Assembly: GCA_963767715.1 (NCBI GenBank)
Contig: CAVYFA010000013.1
Span: forward strand, 124,001 to 188,000
DNA length: 64,000 bases
Source: CAVSXS01 sp963767715
Lineage (GTDB): Bacteria; Chloroflexota; Ktedonobacteria; Ktedonobacterales; Ktedonobacteraceae
Reading direction: 5' to 3'
The notes under the pieces were generated by a model. That model did no database searches. It was not told where the DNA came from and saw only the letters and a program-made list of their open reading frames with translations. Within the stretch, counting starts at the first letter, position 1, and the number at the start of each line of letters is the position of its first letter. Below, one piece after another: positions 18,700-27,541 of the stretch. The translations under genes and the position numbers were made by a program.

Positions 18700-18786
18700 T
18701 CACCCTCGTGCGCGTAGATCGATGGCGACATCGAAGCACTTGCCATCCTGCGCCAGCAGCCGGTTCAAGCGGGGGGTGACGGACAT
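18700..18786 (-). pseudogene. N-terminal stump of an aldolase-like (beta/alpha)8 protein
   Basis: A 28-residue reading from ATG 18786 to TGA 18700: MSVTPRLNRLLAQDGKCFDV then AIDLRARG. The first 23 residues resemble the start of a sugar-degradation aldolase family of about 300 residues (Cgl0159-like), in which the Asp is normally followed by a conserved His-Gly. The rest is gone and pfkB starts four bases on. Most likely a large deletion removed the body of the gene. The family name is from memory of that N-terminus and is not certain. Confidence 0.5.
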
Positions 18787-18899
18787 GGGCGTACTCCCGG
18801 TGTGTAAGGTAAGATACTGTGTTTTCGTGCTATCATTATGCCATACCGTTCGATGTACTGCATGATGATGGAGATGAACAAATGAAGACGGACAGGTGC

Positions 18900-18970
18900 G
18901 TAGGGGCGCGATGAATCGCGCCCGAGGAGCTAAACGCGCGACACGAGGGCGCGATTCATCGCGCCCCTAC
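18900..18970. repeat. Perfect 24-bp inverted repeat, nested palindromes
   Basis: The arms at 18900-18923 and 18947-18970 are exact reverse complements, each starting GTAGGGGCGCGAT, around a 23-base loop. Each arm also holds a nearly perfect small palindrome (GGGCGCGAT, two bases, ATCGCGCCC), so several folds are possible. It lies between divergent genes. The same unit, with small changes, occurs inside coding sequence at 27844-27868. Confidence 0.85.
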
Positions 18971-19020
18971 TGTCCGCATGTATTAGTTAATGTGCATCAT
19001 CCCATGAAGGAGGCCTTCTC

Positions 19021-19096
19021 ATGGAAAAGTACGGCTACCGCTTCTCGTGAGGAGCTGGACTGGCTGATTTTCAATTATTTGACAGGGCGCCCGTAG
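19021..19096 (+). other. Possible very small gene, frameshifted
   Basis: AAGGAGGCCTTCTC precedes an ATG at 19021 that reads MEKYGYRFS then stops. One base further the other frame continues EELDWLIFNYLTGRP to a TAG at 19096, 21 bases before the aminotransferase. If one T near 19048 is extra, a peptide of about 24 residues results. The strong ribosome site is the main support; no homologue is known to me. Confidence 0.3.
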
Positions 19097-19117
19097 GGAT
19101 ACAGGAGAGCATCACAT

Positions 19118-20285
19118 ATGTCCATGATCGCGCACCGCGTCGAGCCGTTCAGCTCGACTATCTTCACCGAGATCAACCTGCTGGCGCAGCAGTACAACGC
19201 GCTCAACCTGGGGCAGGGCAAGCCGGATTGGGAGACGCCGCCGGATATCGTCGAGCAGCTTGCGCGGGCAGCGCAGTCGCAGCAGTATAACCAGTACGCG
19301 CCCGGCCCCGGCACGGCCTCGCTGCGGCAGGCTATCGTCGATCACACAGCGCGCTTCTATGGCATGCATATCGACGCGGCCCGCGGCGTTGTAGTCACCG
19401 CGGGGGCGACCGAGGGCGTGTTTTGCGCCGTGATGGGGCTGGTCAATCCCGGGGAAGAAGTCATCGTGATCGAGCCGTTTTACGATTCGTACCTGCCCGC
19501 GATTGTTATGGCCGGCGCGGTACCGGTGTGCGTGCCGCTGCATCCCCCTGACTGGACCTTCGATCTCGACGAACTACGGGCTGCCTTCAGCAGCAAAACG
19601 CGCGCGTTAATTCTGAACACACCGCACAATCCCACCGGGCGAGTCTTCACACGCCAGGAGCTTGGCATGCTCGCGCAATTGTGCATCGAGCATGACGTGG
19701 CGGTCATCTCCGACGAGGTGTACGAACACCTGCTGTTCGATGATGCCAGGCATATCCCCATCGCCTCGCTGCCGGGAATGTTCGAGCGCACGCTGACGGT
19801 GAGCAGCGCCGGGAAGCTATTCAGCGCTACAGGCTGGAAAATCGGCTGGATGTACGGCGCTGCCTGAGATGGTGGAAGGCCCGGCGCGTGTTCACATGTT
19901 CGTGACCTTCGCCGTGCATCATCCCACACAGGAAGCCATTGCCTACGCGCTCAACCTGCCCGATGCCTACTATGCCTCATACCAGGCTATGTACAGCAGG
20001 AAGCGCGGCCTTATGCTGTCTGCCTTAGATAATGCCGGGTTCGCTTACTCCATACCCCAGGGAGGGTACTACGTAATGGCGGACTACACGCATATCTTTG
20101 ATGGGTCGCCACTCGATTGCGTGCGCTATTTGACGAAGGAGATCGGCGTGGCCTGCATCCCGCCGGAGTCATTCTATAGCCCGCAGCACGCACATATCGG
20201 GTACGGCTACATCCGTTTCGCATTCTGCAAAAGCGACGAGATGCTGCAACAGGTACACGCGCGGCTGGCGAGGCTCAAGAAATAG
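19118..20285 (+). pseudogene. PLP-dependent class I/II aminotransferase, one-base frameshift
   Basis: Two adjacent readings form one aminotransferase of about 389 residues. The first (19118-19867) carries LNLGQGKPDWETP, the PLP-stacking region, NTPHNPTGRVF with the Asn, SDEVYEHLLFD with the Asp, and the Schiff-base Lys in SSAGKLFSATGWKIGW. It ends at a TGA. The second (from 19863 to 20285) supplies the C-terminal domain, including IRFAFCKSDE. Dropping one base at 19861-19862 restores YGAPEMVEGPARVH. It would transfer an amino group between an amino acid and a 2-oxoacid, like aspartate or kynurenine aminotransferases. First gene of an operon with the GNAT and esterase genes. Confidence 0.85.
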
Positions 20286-20293
20286 GGGCGCAC

Positions 20294-20932
20294 ATGCTTA
20301 AATCGGCGATACGTCTCCCGCCACATCATGCCCGGCAGGCTGCTGAAGTGTTGGGCCGGGCTTTTCATAACGATCCTATGACGAGGTACCTTGTACCCGA
20401 CGATGCGAAGCGCGCGCGTTTGCTTCCCATATTTTTTAGCATTCAGGTGCATTACTGCCTGCGCTATGGCGAGGTCTATACAACCCCGGGGCTGGACGGC
20501 GTAGCTTGCTGGCTCTCTCCGGGTGATACAGGACCGAGCTTTGGCCGGCTGGCAAGGATTGGCGTGCACAGCCCTGGCATTCGCCGTGTGCCGTTCGGGC
20601 TCGGCCTGGTCGGGCTGCGACGGTATATAGATGCCGAGCGCTACACCGCTGAAATTCACAAAGGCGCTGCTCCCCGGCCGCACTGGTACCTGTGGATCAT
20701 CGGCGTTGAACCCGCGTGCCAGGGCAACGGTATTGGCGGTTTACTTATGCAGCCCGTTCTGGCGCGTGCCAGCGCACAGGGCCTGCCCTGTTACCTGGAG
20801 ACGAATAACGCGGGCAATCTGCCATTCTATCAGAAGCACGGCTTTCGCGTGGTCAGCGACGGTGAAATCCCCGGGACGCGGATTGCGCGTGTGGGCCATG
20901 CTGCGCGAGTAACGAGAAAGGAATACATATAA
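20294..20932 (+). CDS. GNAT-family N-acetyltransferase (C-terminus probably out of frame)
   Basis: A 212-residue GNAT protein. The acetyl-CoA site is WIIGVEPACQGNGIGGLLM (about 135-153), then ETNNAGNLPFYQKHGFRVV. After EIPGT the reading becomes unusual (RIARVGHAARVT). One base on, the other frame reads GLRVWAMLRE and stops at 20912, which is how relatives of this enzyme tend to end. So one extra C at about 20879 is likely, and the natural stop would be 20912. Eight bases after the aminotransferase; same operon. Confidence 0.8.
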   Translation: MLKSAIRLPPHHARQAAEVLGRAFHNDPMTRYLVPDDAKRARLLPIFFSIQVHYCLRYGEVYTTPGLDGVACWLSPGDTGPSFGRLARIGVHSPGIRRVPFGLGLVGLRRYIDAERYTAEIHKGAAPRPHWYLWIIGVEPACQGNGIGGLLMQPVLARASAQGLPCYLETNNAGNLPFYQKHGFRVVSDGEIPGTRIARVGHAARVTRKEYI

Positions 20933-20933
20933 A

Positions 20934-21605
20934 GTGACCACTTTGCCCCTCATCCATCTCGTTCGTCAACCATCACCAGAGGCCAGCAACCCGCCGCTTT
21001 TGCTGCTTGCTGCACGGTGTAGGCAGCAACGAACACGACCTGTTTGAGCTGGCCCCACTGCTCGATAAACGCTTCCTCATTCTCAGCTCTGCGCGCCCCG
21101 AACACGCTGGCGCCAGGAAGCTACGCCTGGTTTGATGTGGCCTTCACGCCGCAAGGACCGATCATCGACCCGCAACAGGCCGAGCAAAGCCGCCAGTTGC
21201 TGATCGACTTTATCGGCCAGGCTAGTCACAACCTACAGCGCAAATCCCCGGCAGGTCTACCTGATGGGCTTCAGCCAGGGCGCCATTATGAGCGCCAGCG
21301 TAGCCCTTACACGGCCCGACCTTGTGGCGGGCGCCGTCCTGATGAGCGGGCGCATCCTGCCGGAAATCCAGCCCATGATGGCCTCGAGTGAGCAACTTAA
21401 GGGTCTGCCAGTGCTGGTTGTGCATGGCACGAGGGATGCTGTGCTGCCCATCCATAATGGCCGGGCCAGCCGCGACCTGCTCTCCGGGCTACCGGTAGAC
21501 CTGACCTACCACGAATACGCGATGGGGCACGAGGTTTCGCCGGAGAGCCTGGCCGATGTGACGAGATGGCTTAGCGAAAGGCTGGATCACAATCCGGGTG
21601 TATGA
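20934..21605 (+). pseudogene. Phospholipase/carboxylesterase-family hydrolase with three frameshifts
   Basis: Pieces in successive frames make one alpha/beta hydrolase of about 220 residues. Frame from GTG 20934 gives NPPLLLL; after one extra base at about 21009 comes LHGVGSNEHDLFELAPLLD; after another at about 21088 comes LRAPNTLAPGSYAWFD; after a third at about 21233 comes YSANPRQVYLMGFSQGAIM with the nucleophile Ser in GFSQGA. The end supplies the Asp (HGTRDAVLP) and His (GHEVSPE). All shifts are +1. The family hydrolyses esters or lysophospholipids. As written it cannot be made as one protein. Confidence 0.82.
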
Positions 21606-21670
21606 CGTGAGAAAATCAGACAACCCAAACACAAAAGGCTTTGGCCATCAGGGAGGTGCAGGAGTTCTGC

Positions 21671-22198
21671 CTAGAGAGGTTTGTACATATAGGTGACGAT
21701 CTCTGATTCGGTGCCGGTGTGGCCATTGCTGTCAATGTATTGCCAGTTGATGGGAAAATCGCCGTGTCCCCAGTCGATATAGCCCAGGTGTTCGTAGAGG
21801 CGTCTGGCATCGGGATTATCGGTGCTTCCTACCTCTAATCCGATGTGGGTGCATCCTTGCTCTTTCGCTAATCGCTCAGCTTCCCAAATTAATGCTGTTG
21901 CTACCCCCTTTCTCCGAAAGGCAACTTGTGTTCCTCCCGCTCCCAAGAAGGCAGACAGAGTTACATCCACATAGTGCATGACACGCGCATCAGCAGGACC
22001 GCACCAGCGCAGTAAGAAGTGGCCAACCGGGGTGTGATCATGCCAGGCGATGAGATAAACTCCTTCGCCTCTCTCTTGTACCTCGTAACGCTTGTAATGA
22101 TGTTTTGAGAGTGACCCAGGATCAAACTCGTGTTCCAACAGATCTATTTGAGACGCGTCTGCTGGTTTGATGGTGATCGTGAAGGCTTGCTCATGCAT
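21671..22198 (-). CDS. GNAT-family N-acetyltransferase
   Basis: A 175-residue acetyltransferase. The CoA-binding part is FRRKGVATALIWEAERLAKE (about 92-111), followed by IGLEVGSTDNPDARRLYEHLGY. The N-terminal half has a mixed alpha/beta part that would bind the acceptor, which is unknown. Codon use and AT content are slightly higher than in neighbours. It points toward the broken esterase gene (tail to tail). Confidence 0.82.
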   Translation of the reverse strand: MHEQAFTITIKPADASQIDLLEHEFDPGSLSKHHYKRYEVQERGEGVYLIAWHDHTPVGHFLLRWCGPADARVMHYVDVTLSAFLGAGGTQVAFRRKGVATALIWEAERLAKEQGCTHIGLEVGSTDNPDARRLYEHLGYIDWGHGDFPINWQYIDSNGHTGTESEIVTYMYKPL

Positions 22199-22260
22199 TC
22201 GTGCTTCGCTCCTCAGAATTCCAAAGGTAGCTACTCAGATCAGGTCTGCATCTCACCAAA

Positions 22261-23112
22261 TCAGTGTGCCGTTTCGTCAGAATAAGCTACGCACATCATT
22301 CCAAAATAAGTCGGCACCTCATACGACAGCAATTCTCCCCGAAAGCCGGTTCCCTCAATAGCCCCATACAGGTTGAGAATTTGCCCATATGAATCTGTAG
22401 AAGCGCGCTTGAGCCAGTCCAGGTCGAACTCCAGGAGGCGGGCAAGATCCTGGGCCTTCACTGCGTAGGCGAGGGCGGTATCGTACTCCTGGGATGCGAT
22501 ATCGTAGCCGTAGGGGCCCTGCGCGTCGTGGGCATGTCCCAGGTCGGCGCTGGCGACGAAGGCGATGCGACGATTGAGCCCCTCTGCCGCTTTTCGTATA
22601 GCCTGACCAAAGCGTGGAAAGAGTTCCCAGGGCATGTTGCCGCGGTCGGGGCAGGCGATGACCACTTTGGGCCGGGGTGCCTGCATGCTGCCGAGAAACC
22701 AGAGCGGGACGAGCGCGCCCCAGTCAAGCGGCATGTAAAAGCTGGCGTCCTCTGCGACGGCGTAATAGATGCGTGCGACTGGTACGTCCAACGTTCGTGA
22801 GGCATCGACGATGGCCGAGTTGAGTTCTCTATCAACCTCGAAGGTCAGCGTGAAACTATTCCCATTGCTCTCTGGCTCTGGACCAAGTGTTCCTTGCAAG
22901 CGCTGGTTGTTGAGCAGCGAGAAGACGCCGTCAACGCGGTGGCCGTGCGGCGTTACCAGCACGATCGTCTCAGGTTGGGCGGCTGACATGCGTCGTCCAA
23001 GTTCTTCCATCGCGGCGCGCGTCGCAAGCGCTTTCTCCGCGCCCTTTTCTCCCAACAAAGGAATGATCAAGCTGCCATGCGGGGCGATACAGGCAAATAC
23101 GAGGCCGCTCAT
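22261..23112 (-). CDS. LigB-like class III extradiol dioxygenase subunit B family protein
   Basis: A 283-residue protein of the class III extradiol dioxygenase B-subunit fold, shared with MEMO-type proteins. Conserved histidines are visible: IAPHGSLI (near 9-12), VTPHGHRVDG (near 55), and ADLGHAHDAQGPYGYD (near 192). In true dioxygenases two His and a Glu bind Fe(II) and the ring of a catechol is opened; MEMO homologues do not do this. It is the last gene of a three-gene minus-strand operon with an SDR and an enoyl-CoA hydratase, which leans toward aromatic or acyl-CoA breakdown. Confidence 0.8.
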   Translation of the reverse strand: MSGLVFACIAPHGSLIIPLLGEKGAEKALATRAAMEELGRRMSAAQPETIVLVTPHGHRVDGVFSLLNNQRLQGTLGPEPESNGNSFTLTFEVDRELNSAIVDASRTLDVPVARIYYAVAEDASFYMPLDWGALVPLWFLGSMQAPRPKVVIACPDRGNMPWELFPRFGQAIRKAAEGLNRRIAFVASADLGHAHDAQGPYGYDIASQEYDTALAYAVKAQDLARLLEFDLDWLKRASTDSYGQILNLYGAIEGTGFRGELLSYEVPTYFGMMCVAYSDETAH

Positions 23113-23131
23113 AGTAGATGCTCCTTCTTGT

Positions 23132-23908
23132 CTAATACATCACTGTGCCGGCTGACACGTTCAGGTCTTCTCCGGTAATTGAGGCCGCGCGGTCGGAGGC
23201 CAGGAAGACTACCGCGTCGGCGATGTCGTTGGGAGATACCAGGCGATTGAGCGGGGAGCCTTCCGTAAACCTGCGCCGGGCTTCGTCAACGCTGATGCCC
23301 TCCACCTCTGCCTGGCCGCGAAAAACCCGCTCAAGGCGTTCGCCCGCGACCGCGCCCGGTGAGACGACGTTGACGCGAATGCCGTAGGGCCCCGTTTCCC
23401 ACGCCAGTGTGCGCGCCAGGCCAACGAGGGCCAGCTTGCCGGCGCCGTACGTCGCGCGGCCATAGAGCGGGCGTTTGCCCGTCATTGATCCGATGAAGAT
23501 GATCGAGCCCGCGCGCCGCTCGATCATAGAGGGCAGGAAGGCACGGCAGCAAAGGTAAGCTCCCGTGACGTTGACGGCGAAGGCTTCTTCCCATTCGTCG
23601 AGCGTGACCTCCCAGAGCGGTTTGACCGGGCCGGTGATGCCGCTGTTATTGACCAGGATGTCGACGCGCCCGAAGCGTTCAAGCGCGCGTTCCGCCAGGG
23701 TGCGCACACTGCTTTCCTGGGTGATGTCGGTCGGCACGACCAGCGCCTCGCGGCCCAGGCGCTCTACCTCGGCGCGGGTCTCCTGCAGCGCGCCCTCCGA
23801 CCGGGAAGCCAGCACGACGTCAGCCCCCGCCGAGGCGCAGGCCAGCGCGATGGCGCGCCCGATACCCTTGCCGCCGCCGGTAATCACGGCGATTTTGTTG
23901 TCGAGCAT
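23132..23908 (-). CDS. SDR-family oxidoreductase (FabG-like)
   Basis: A 258-residue classical short-chain dehydrogenase. NAD(P) site TGGGKGIGRAIALA at 10-23, NNSG, catalytic Ser in IGSMTGKR and the YxxxK pair in YGAGKLALVGLA. PGAVAGERLERV follows, as in 3-oxoacyl-ACP reductases. It lies ten bases after the enoyl-CoA hydratase gene and about 20 bases before the LigB-like gene, and so would reduce or oxidise a hydroxyacyl intermediate in the same route. Note Gly-Ala in place of the usual Ser-Ala around Tyr-x-x-x-Lys. Confidence 0.88.
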   Translation of the reverse strand: MLDNKIAVITGGGKGIGRAIALACASAGADVVLASRSEGALQETRAEVERLGREALVVPTDITQESSVRTLAERALERFGRVDILVNNSGITGPVKPLWEVTLDEWEEAFAVNVTGAYLCCRAFLPSMIERRAGSIIFIGSMTGKRPLYGRATYGAGKLALVGLARTLAWETGPYGIRVNVVSPGAVAGERLERVFRGQAEVEGISVDEARRRFTEGSPLNRLVSPNDIADAVVFLASDRAASITGEDLNVSAGTVMY

Positions 23909-23917
23909 AGCGTTCCC

Positions 23918-24691
23918 CTATGGGTTTTTCCACTGTGGCTGGCGCTTCTCAAGGAAGGCTTGCATGCCCTCCTGGGCATCAGGGATCTGCGACGCGGAGG
24001 CCATCACCTCCTGGGCGTAGGCGTAGGCCAGGGGCTGCGGCATCTCGATCTGCGCATAATACGCCTGCTTGCCGATGCCTTTTGAGAAGAAGCTGCCGCG
24101 CGTAGCTGCTTCGAGCAGACGCTGTGACTCCTCCACAAGCCGTTCGGGTGGGACGACGCGGTTGACCAGCCCCCAATCGTAGGCCGTCTGGGCGTCGATG
24201 GTCTCGCCCGTCAGGATCATCTCGAGTGCGCGCTTGCGCCCGATGTTGCGGCTGACGGCCACCATGGGTGTCGTGCAGAACCAGCCGCCCTTGCCGCCGG
24301 GTGTGGCGAAGCCGGCCTCGCTCGATGCGACGGCCAGGTCGCAGGTGGCGACAAGCTGGCATCCGGCGGCGGTGGCCAGGCCCTGCACGCGTGCCAGCAC
24401 CGGCTGCGGGATCGACTGGATGGTGTCCATCAAGGTCGTGCAGACCGTCAAGATTTTGCGCATGAAGATCAGGTCCTGCCCCACCGTATCCGCGAAATCG
24501 TGACCAGACGAGAAAACCGGCCCATTCGCCGCCAGGATCACGCCGCGCGCCGTGCTGTCGCCAACCTCGCGGAATGCCGAGGTCAGCTCCAGCATATGCC
24601 GGAGCGAAAGGGCGTTGCGGCGCCTGGGATTATTCATGGTGATGGTGGCGTAACTTCCAGCGTATTCTAACTCGATGTATTCATATGGCAT
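23918..24691 (-). CDS. Enoyl-CoA hydratase/isomerase
   Basis: A 257-residue crotonase-fold enzyme. The oxyanion-hole segments are ANGPVFSSGHDFAD (about 50-63) and LATAAGCQLVATCDLAVAS (about 104-122); GFATPGGKGGWFCTTP follows. It would hydrate or isomerise an unsaturated acyl-CoA. It is the first gene of the operon with the SDR and LigB-like genes, read from the region that carries the GTACGTAC repeat. Confidence 0.87.
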   Translation of the reverse strand: MPYEYIELEYAGSYATITMNNPRRRNALSLRHMLELTSAFREVGDSTARGVILAANGPVFSSGHDFADTVGQDLIFMRKILTVCTTLMDTIQSIPQPVLARVQGLATAAGCQLVATCDLAVASSEAGFATPGGKGGWFCTTPMVAVSRNIGRKRALEMILTGETIDAQTAYDWGLVNRVVPPERLVEESQRLLEAATRGSFFSKGIGKQAYYAQIEMPQPLAYAYAQEVMASASQIPDAQEGMQAFLEKRQPQWKNP

Positions 24692-24748
24692 AGCGGTCCT
24701 CCTTTGCGGGTTCCACGTGCAGATTTTCTGTGAGTATCATATCATTTT

Positions 24749-24767
24749 GTACGTACATTGTACGTAC
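24749..24767. promoter_or_regulatory. Double GTACGTAC palindrome, likely operator
   Basis: GTACGTAC at 24749-24756 and again at 24760-24767, three bases apart, together one 19-bp near-perfect palindrome. It lies about 58-76 bases upstream of the enoyl-CoA hydratase start and about 37 bases before the divergent surface-protein gene, so it could control either or both. TetR-type regulators bind sites of this build; no such regulator gene is in the window. Confidence 0.6.
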
Positions 24768-24803
24768 TCATCCATCTGTGCCTATTGAAATGCGGGATTG
24801 TGT

Positions 24804-27519
24804 ATGTTTAGGCATCCTATGCTGCTTTCCAGAAAAGCCTGTTGCCTGTCCCTCTGTATAGCCATCGCGCTTGTCTTTCTCATGCCTCCCGCACGGGTAG
24901 CGGCGCAGACGACTGCTCGCGGTGAAAAGCCGCAGCAAGCCTGTGAAAGAGCCGACCATACAGTTGTCCGTGGGGTTTGGCGGCGATGCGAAGCTGGATT
25001 ACTGGACGCCGGCATGGATCACTGTGCGGAACGATGGGCCTGATTTCACCGGCATGCTTTCGGCCACGACCTACATCAGCCCGGCACGTTCCGGCACAGT
25101 CATTGGCACTGTTTCGCCCTGGCGCTACAGCCAGCCGGTGTACGTTCCGCACGGAGCGCAGCGCCAGGTCAGCATACTTGTGCCTTTCTATGAAGCTCCC
25201 AGCCAGCCTTCGGGTGTGATTGTCATGCTCAGCGATAGCGCCGGCAAAGTGATCGCGACGCAGAACTCTGCGCCGTTCACCTTAGATCTCGGCTCGCTGC
25301 TGATTGGCGTGCTCTCCGACCAGTCCGCGCAGTCGGCAGTCTTTGCGCCGCTCAATGCCGTTACGCTGCCCGATGCCGGTCGCTCGATCAACGTGGTCTC
25401 GCTTGATACCGGCACGTTTCCAGACACGGCTGAGGCGCTTAGCAGCTTTGATATACTGGTTCTGGACGAATTTAACACGCGTGCGCTCGACGCGGCGCAA
25501 CTCACAGCCTTGCAGACGTGGGTCAACCAGGGCGGCTCTTTGATCGAAGCCGGCGGAACCGACTGGAGACGCACCCTGGCTTCCCTGCCGCCGTCGCTGT
25601 TGCCGGTCACCATCAACGGTACGGATGCTCTCCCCGCTGGAACCGGCCTGCTGCCTGCCGGCGGCCCCTCCATCGCGGATACCGGGCAGGCGCCTGCACC
25701 GGGCAATCTGCGGCAGGCTGTACCGATCAGCACAGCGGCGCTTCCCGCGCAAAACGATCCCCGGCGGCAGATATTTACCAGCATCGTGACCGTGCTCGCC
25801 TCCGGCCCAACGTCTTTGATCGTGCAGGCGCGCCAGGGCCAGGGAAGCATTCTCTACCTGGCCTTCGATCCCGCCGCTGCGCCCGTGGTGAGCTGGCCCG
25901 GAGCGCTTGCGCTCTGGAAGGGTTTGCTGCTGCGCGGGCTGGGCGACCAGGCCTTGCAGCCCAACGTCATGCCAAGGTACAGCAATGGCCCCGGCGCTCT
26001 GAACCTGCGCGGCGGCCTGTTCCAGGTGCTGCAGCCCGGCCCGCTGTTCCCGGTCTGGACGCTTATCTTCCTGGCGTTCGGCTACATCATCCTGCTCGGG
26101 CCGCTACGCTTCTTTCTCCTCAGATGGCTGAGACGACCCGGTTGGAGCTGGCGCATCGTGCTTGCCACCATCGTGATCTTTTCGCTGCTCACCTACGGGC
26201 TGGCTTTTTACCAGAAGGGCGCGTCCTACAACAGTATCTCGCTCATTCAGATGAACCAGAACGGTGGGCAGGCGTACGTGACCACCTTCTTCGACATCTT
26301 CAATCCCGGCCAGGGCGCAATCACAGTGCAATTTCCATCCCGTCTCCTGGCGCAGCCAATCACGATCCAGCCGTTCCAGGCTGATGAGCGTGTGAACGGC
26401 GATGATCCGCATTATCATCTCAATTTTATGCTTGGACAGAACGGAACCGCGCTGAACCTGCCGGACGCCGGATCCTGGACGCTGAACCCCCTCGTCTCCG
26501 AGGCCGAACAGCCGGTGAGCGGCGCCCTTTTCTCGCACCTGGCGATGCGCGGCGACTCCCTGGTCGGAACGGTAACGAATACGCTCCCTACCTCGCTAAG
26601 CGATGCCTACATACTCGTGGCGCATAGCTACGTTTCCCTCGGCCAGCTTCCATCCGGGCAGAGCGTGCAGGTCAACGTTCCGCTGCGCAGCGCGCCGTCA
26701 AATAGCACGCTGGCGGACCAGATCGCGAGGGATAAGCACCTGGCCGTACCCTATTTTCCCTATGGCGCGAACGCGCAGCCGCGCAACGATTTCCAGCGTC
26801 ACCTGGCTATGCTCACGGCGCTGAGCGGCGAGGGCTACGCCTACCAGCCCTGCGGCGGGCCTTGCAGCACCCACGCTATCGTGAACGAGCATGTCATCAG
26901 CGCTCCCCCCTTTGGCAGCCCACCTTTCAGCCCGGTCGATGCCAGCGACCCGCTCATGGTATCCGGCGCCGCGGCCACGCTGATCGGCTGGACAACTCAG
27001 CCGAGGAGCGCCGTGAATATGAGCGATAATGCCACCATCGGCGGGATCGGCGTGCGCGGCACGCATGATAATCTCTTCCAGGTTCCCCTCACTATCGATT
27101 TTTCCGGGGTCCAGCATCTCCCGCCAGGGCTGATCTCCGGCCAGGTGATTAATGCGGAGAGCAATACGAGCGGCGGGGCGCAGAGCATCGGTCCCGGTGT
27201 CTACACCCTGTCATCGGGCAGCATCACCTTTGAATTGACCTTGCCTGGCCCTGGCACTCAGCCGGCGAATAACCTGGAAATCGTCGAACCATTGCTCAAT
27301 CAGCCCGGCGGGACGAAGGGAGCTGGCGTCTCCCAGGTAAGACTGTATAATTGGAATACGCATGCATGGGACAGCATCACGCTAAATAATGCAACGTTCA
27401 TCACATCGAACACAAAGGATTACCTGGGTACAGGTGCACGTATTCTGGTGCAGGTAGTCAACCAGAGCCAGGGAATACTTTTGCTGGAAAAGCCGTCATT
27501 GAATCTGAACGTTACCTAG
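24804..27519 (+). CDS. Large exported membrane protein with GATase-like domain, paralogue 1 (frameshift after signal peptide)
   Basis: First gene of the MoxR/VWA operon, about 900 residues. A signal peptide (LCIAIALVFLMPPARVAAQ) is read from ATG 24804. The rest is read in the next frame from about 24922 (PTIQLSVGFGGDAKLDYW) to 27519, so one base is extra between about 24901 and 24957. Counting from 24922: a beta-rich domain (1-125), a GATase1-like segment with ILVLDEFNTRALDAAQ (about 178-193), WVNQGGSLIEAGG and WRRTL, two membrane helices (about 376-397 and 410-430, GWSWRIVLATIVIFSLL), then a long soluble part. The first helix pair leaves both big domains probably on the outside. It is a paralogue of the next gene. 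Function unknown. Confidence 0.75.
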
Positions 27520-27541
27520 ATATTTGGAGATAAGGTCTGAG

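Noticed and set aside
18896..19096. A 66-residue open frame through the 18900 hairpin
   Set aside because: Its first half is the inverted repeat itself; only the last part may belong to a tiny gene, listed separately with low confidence.
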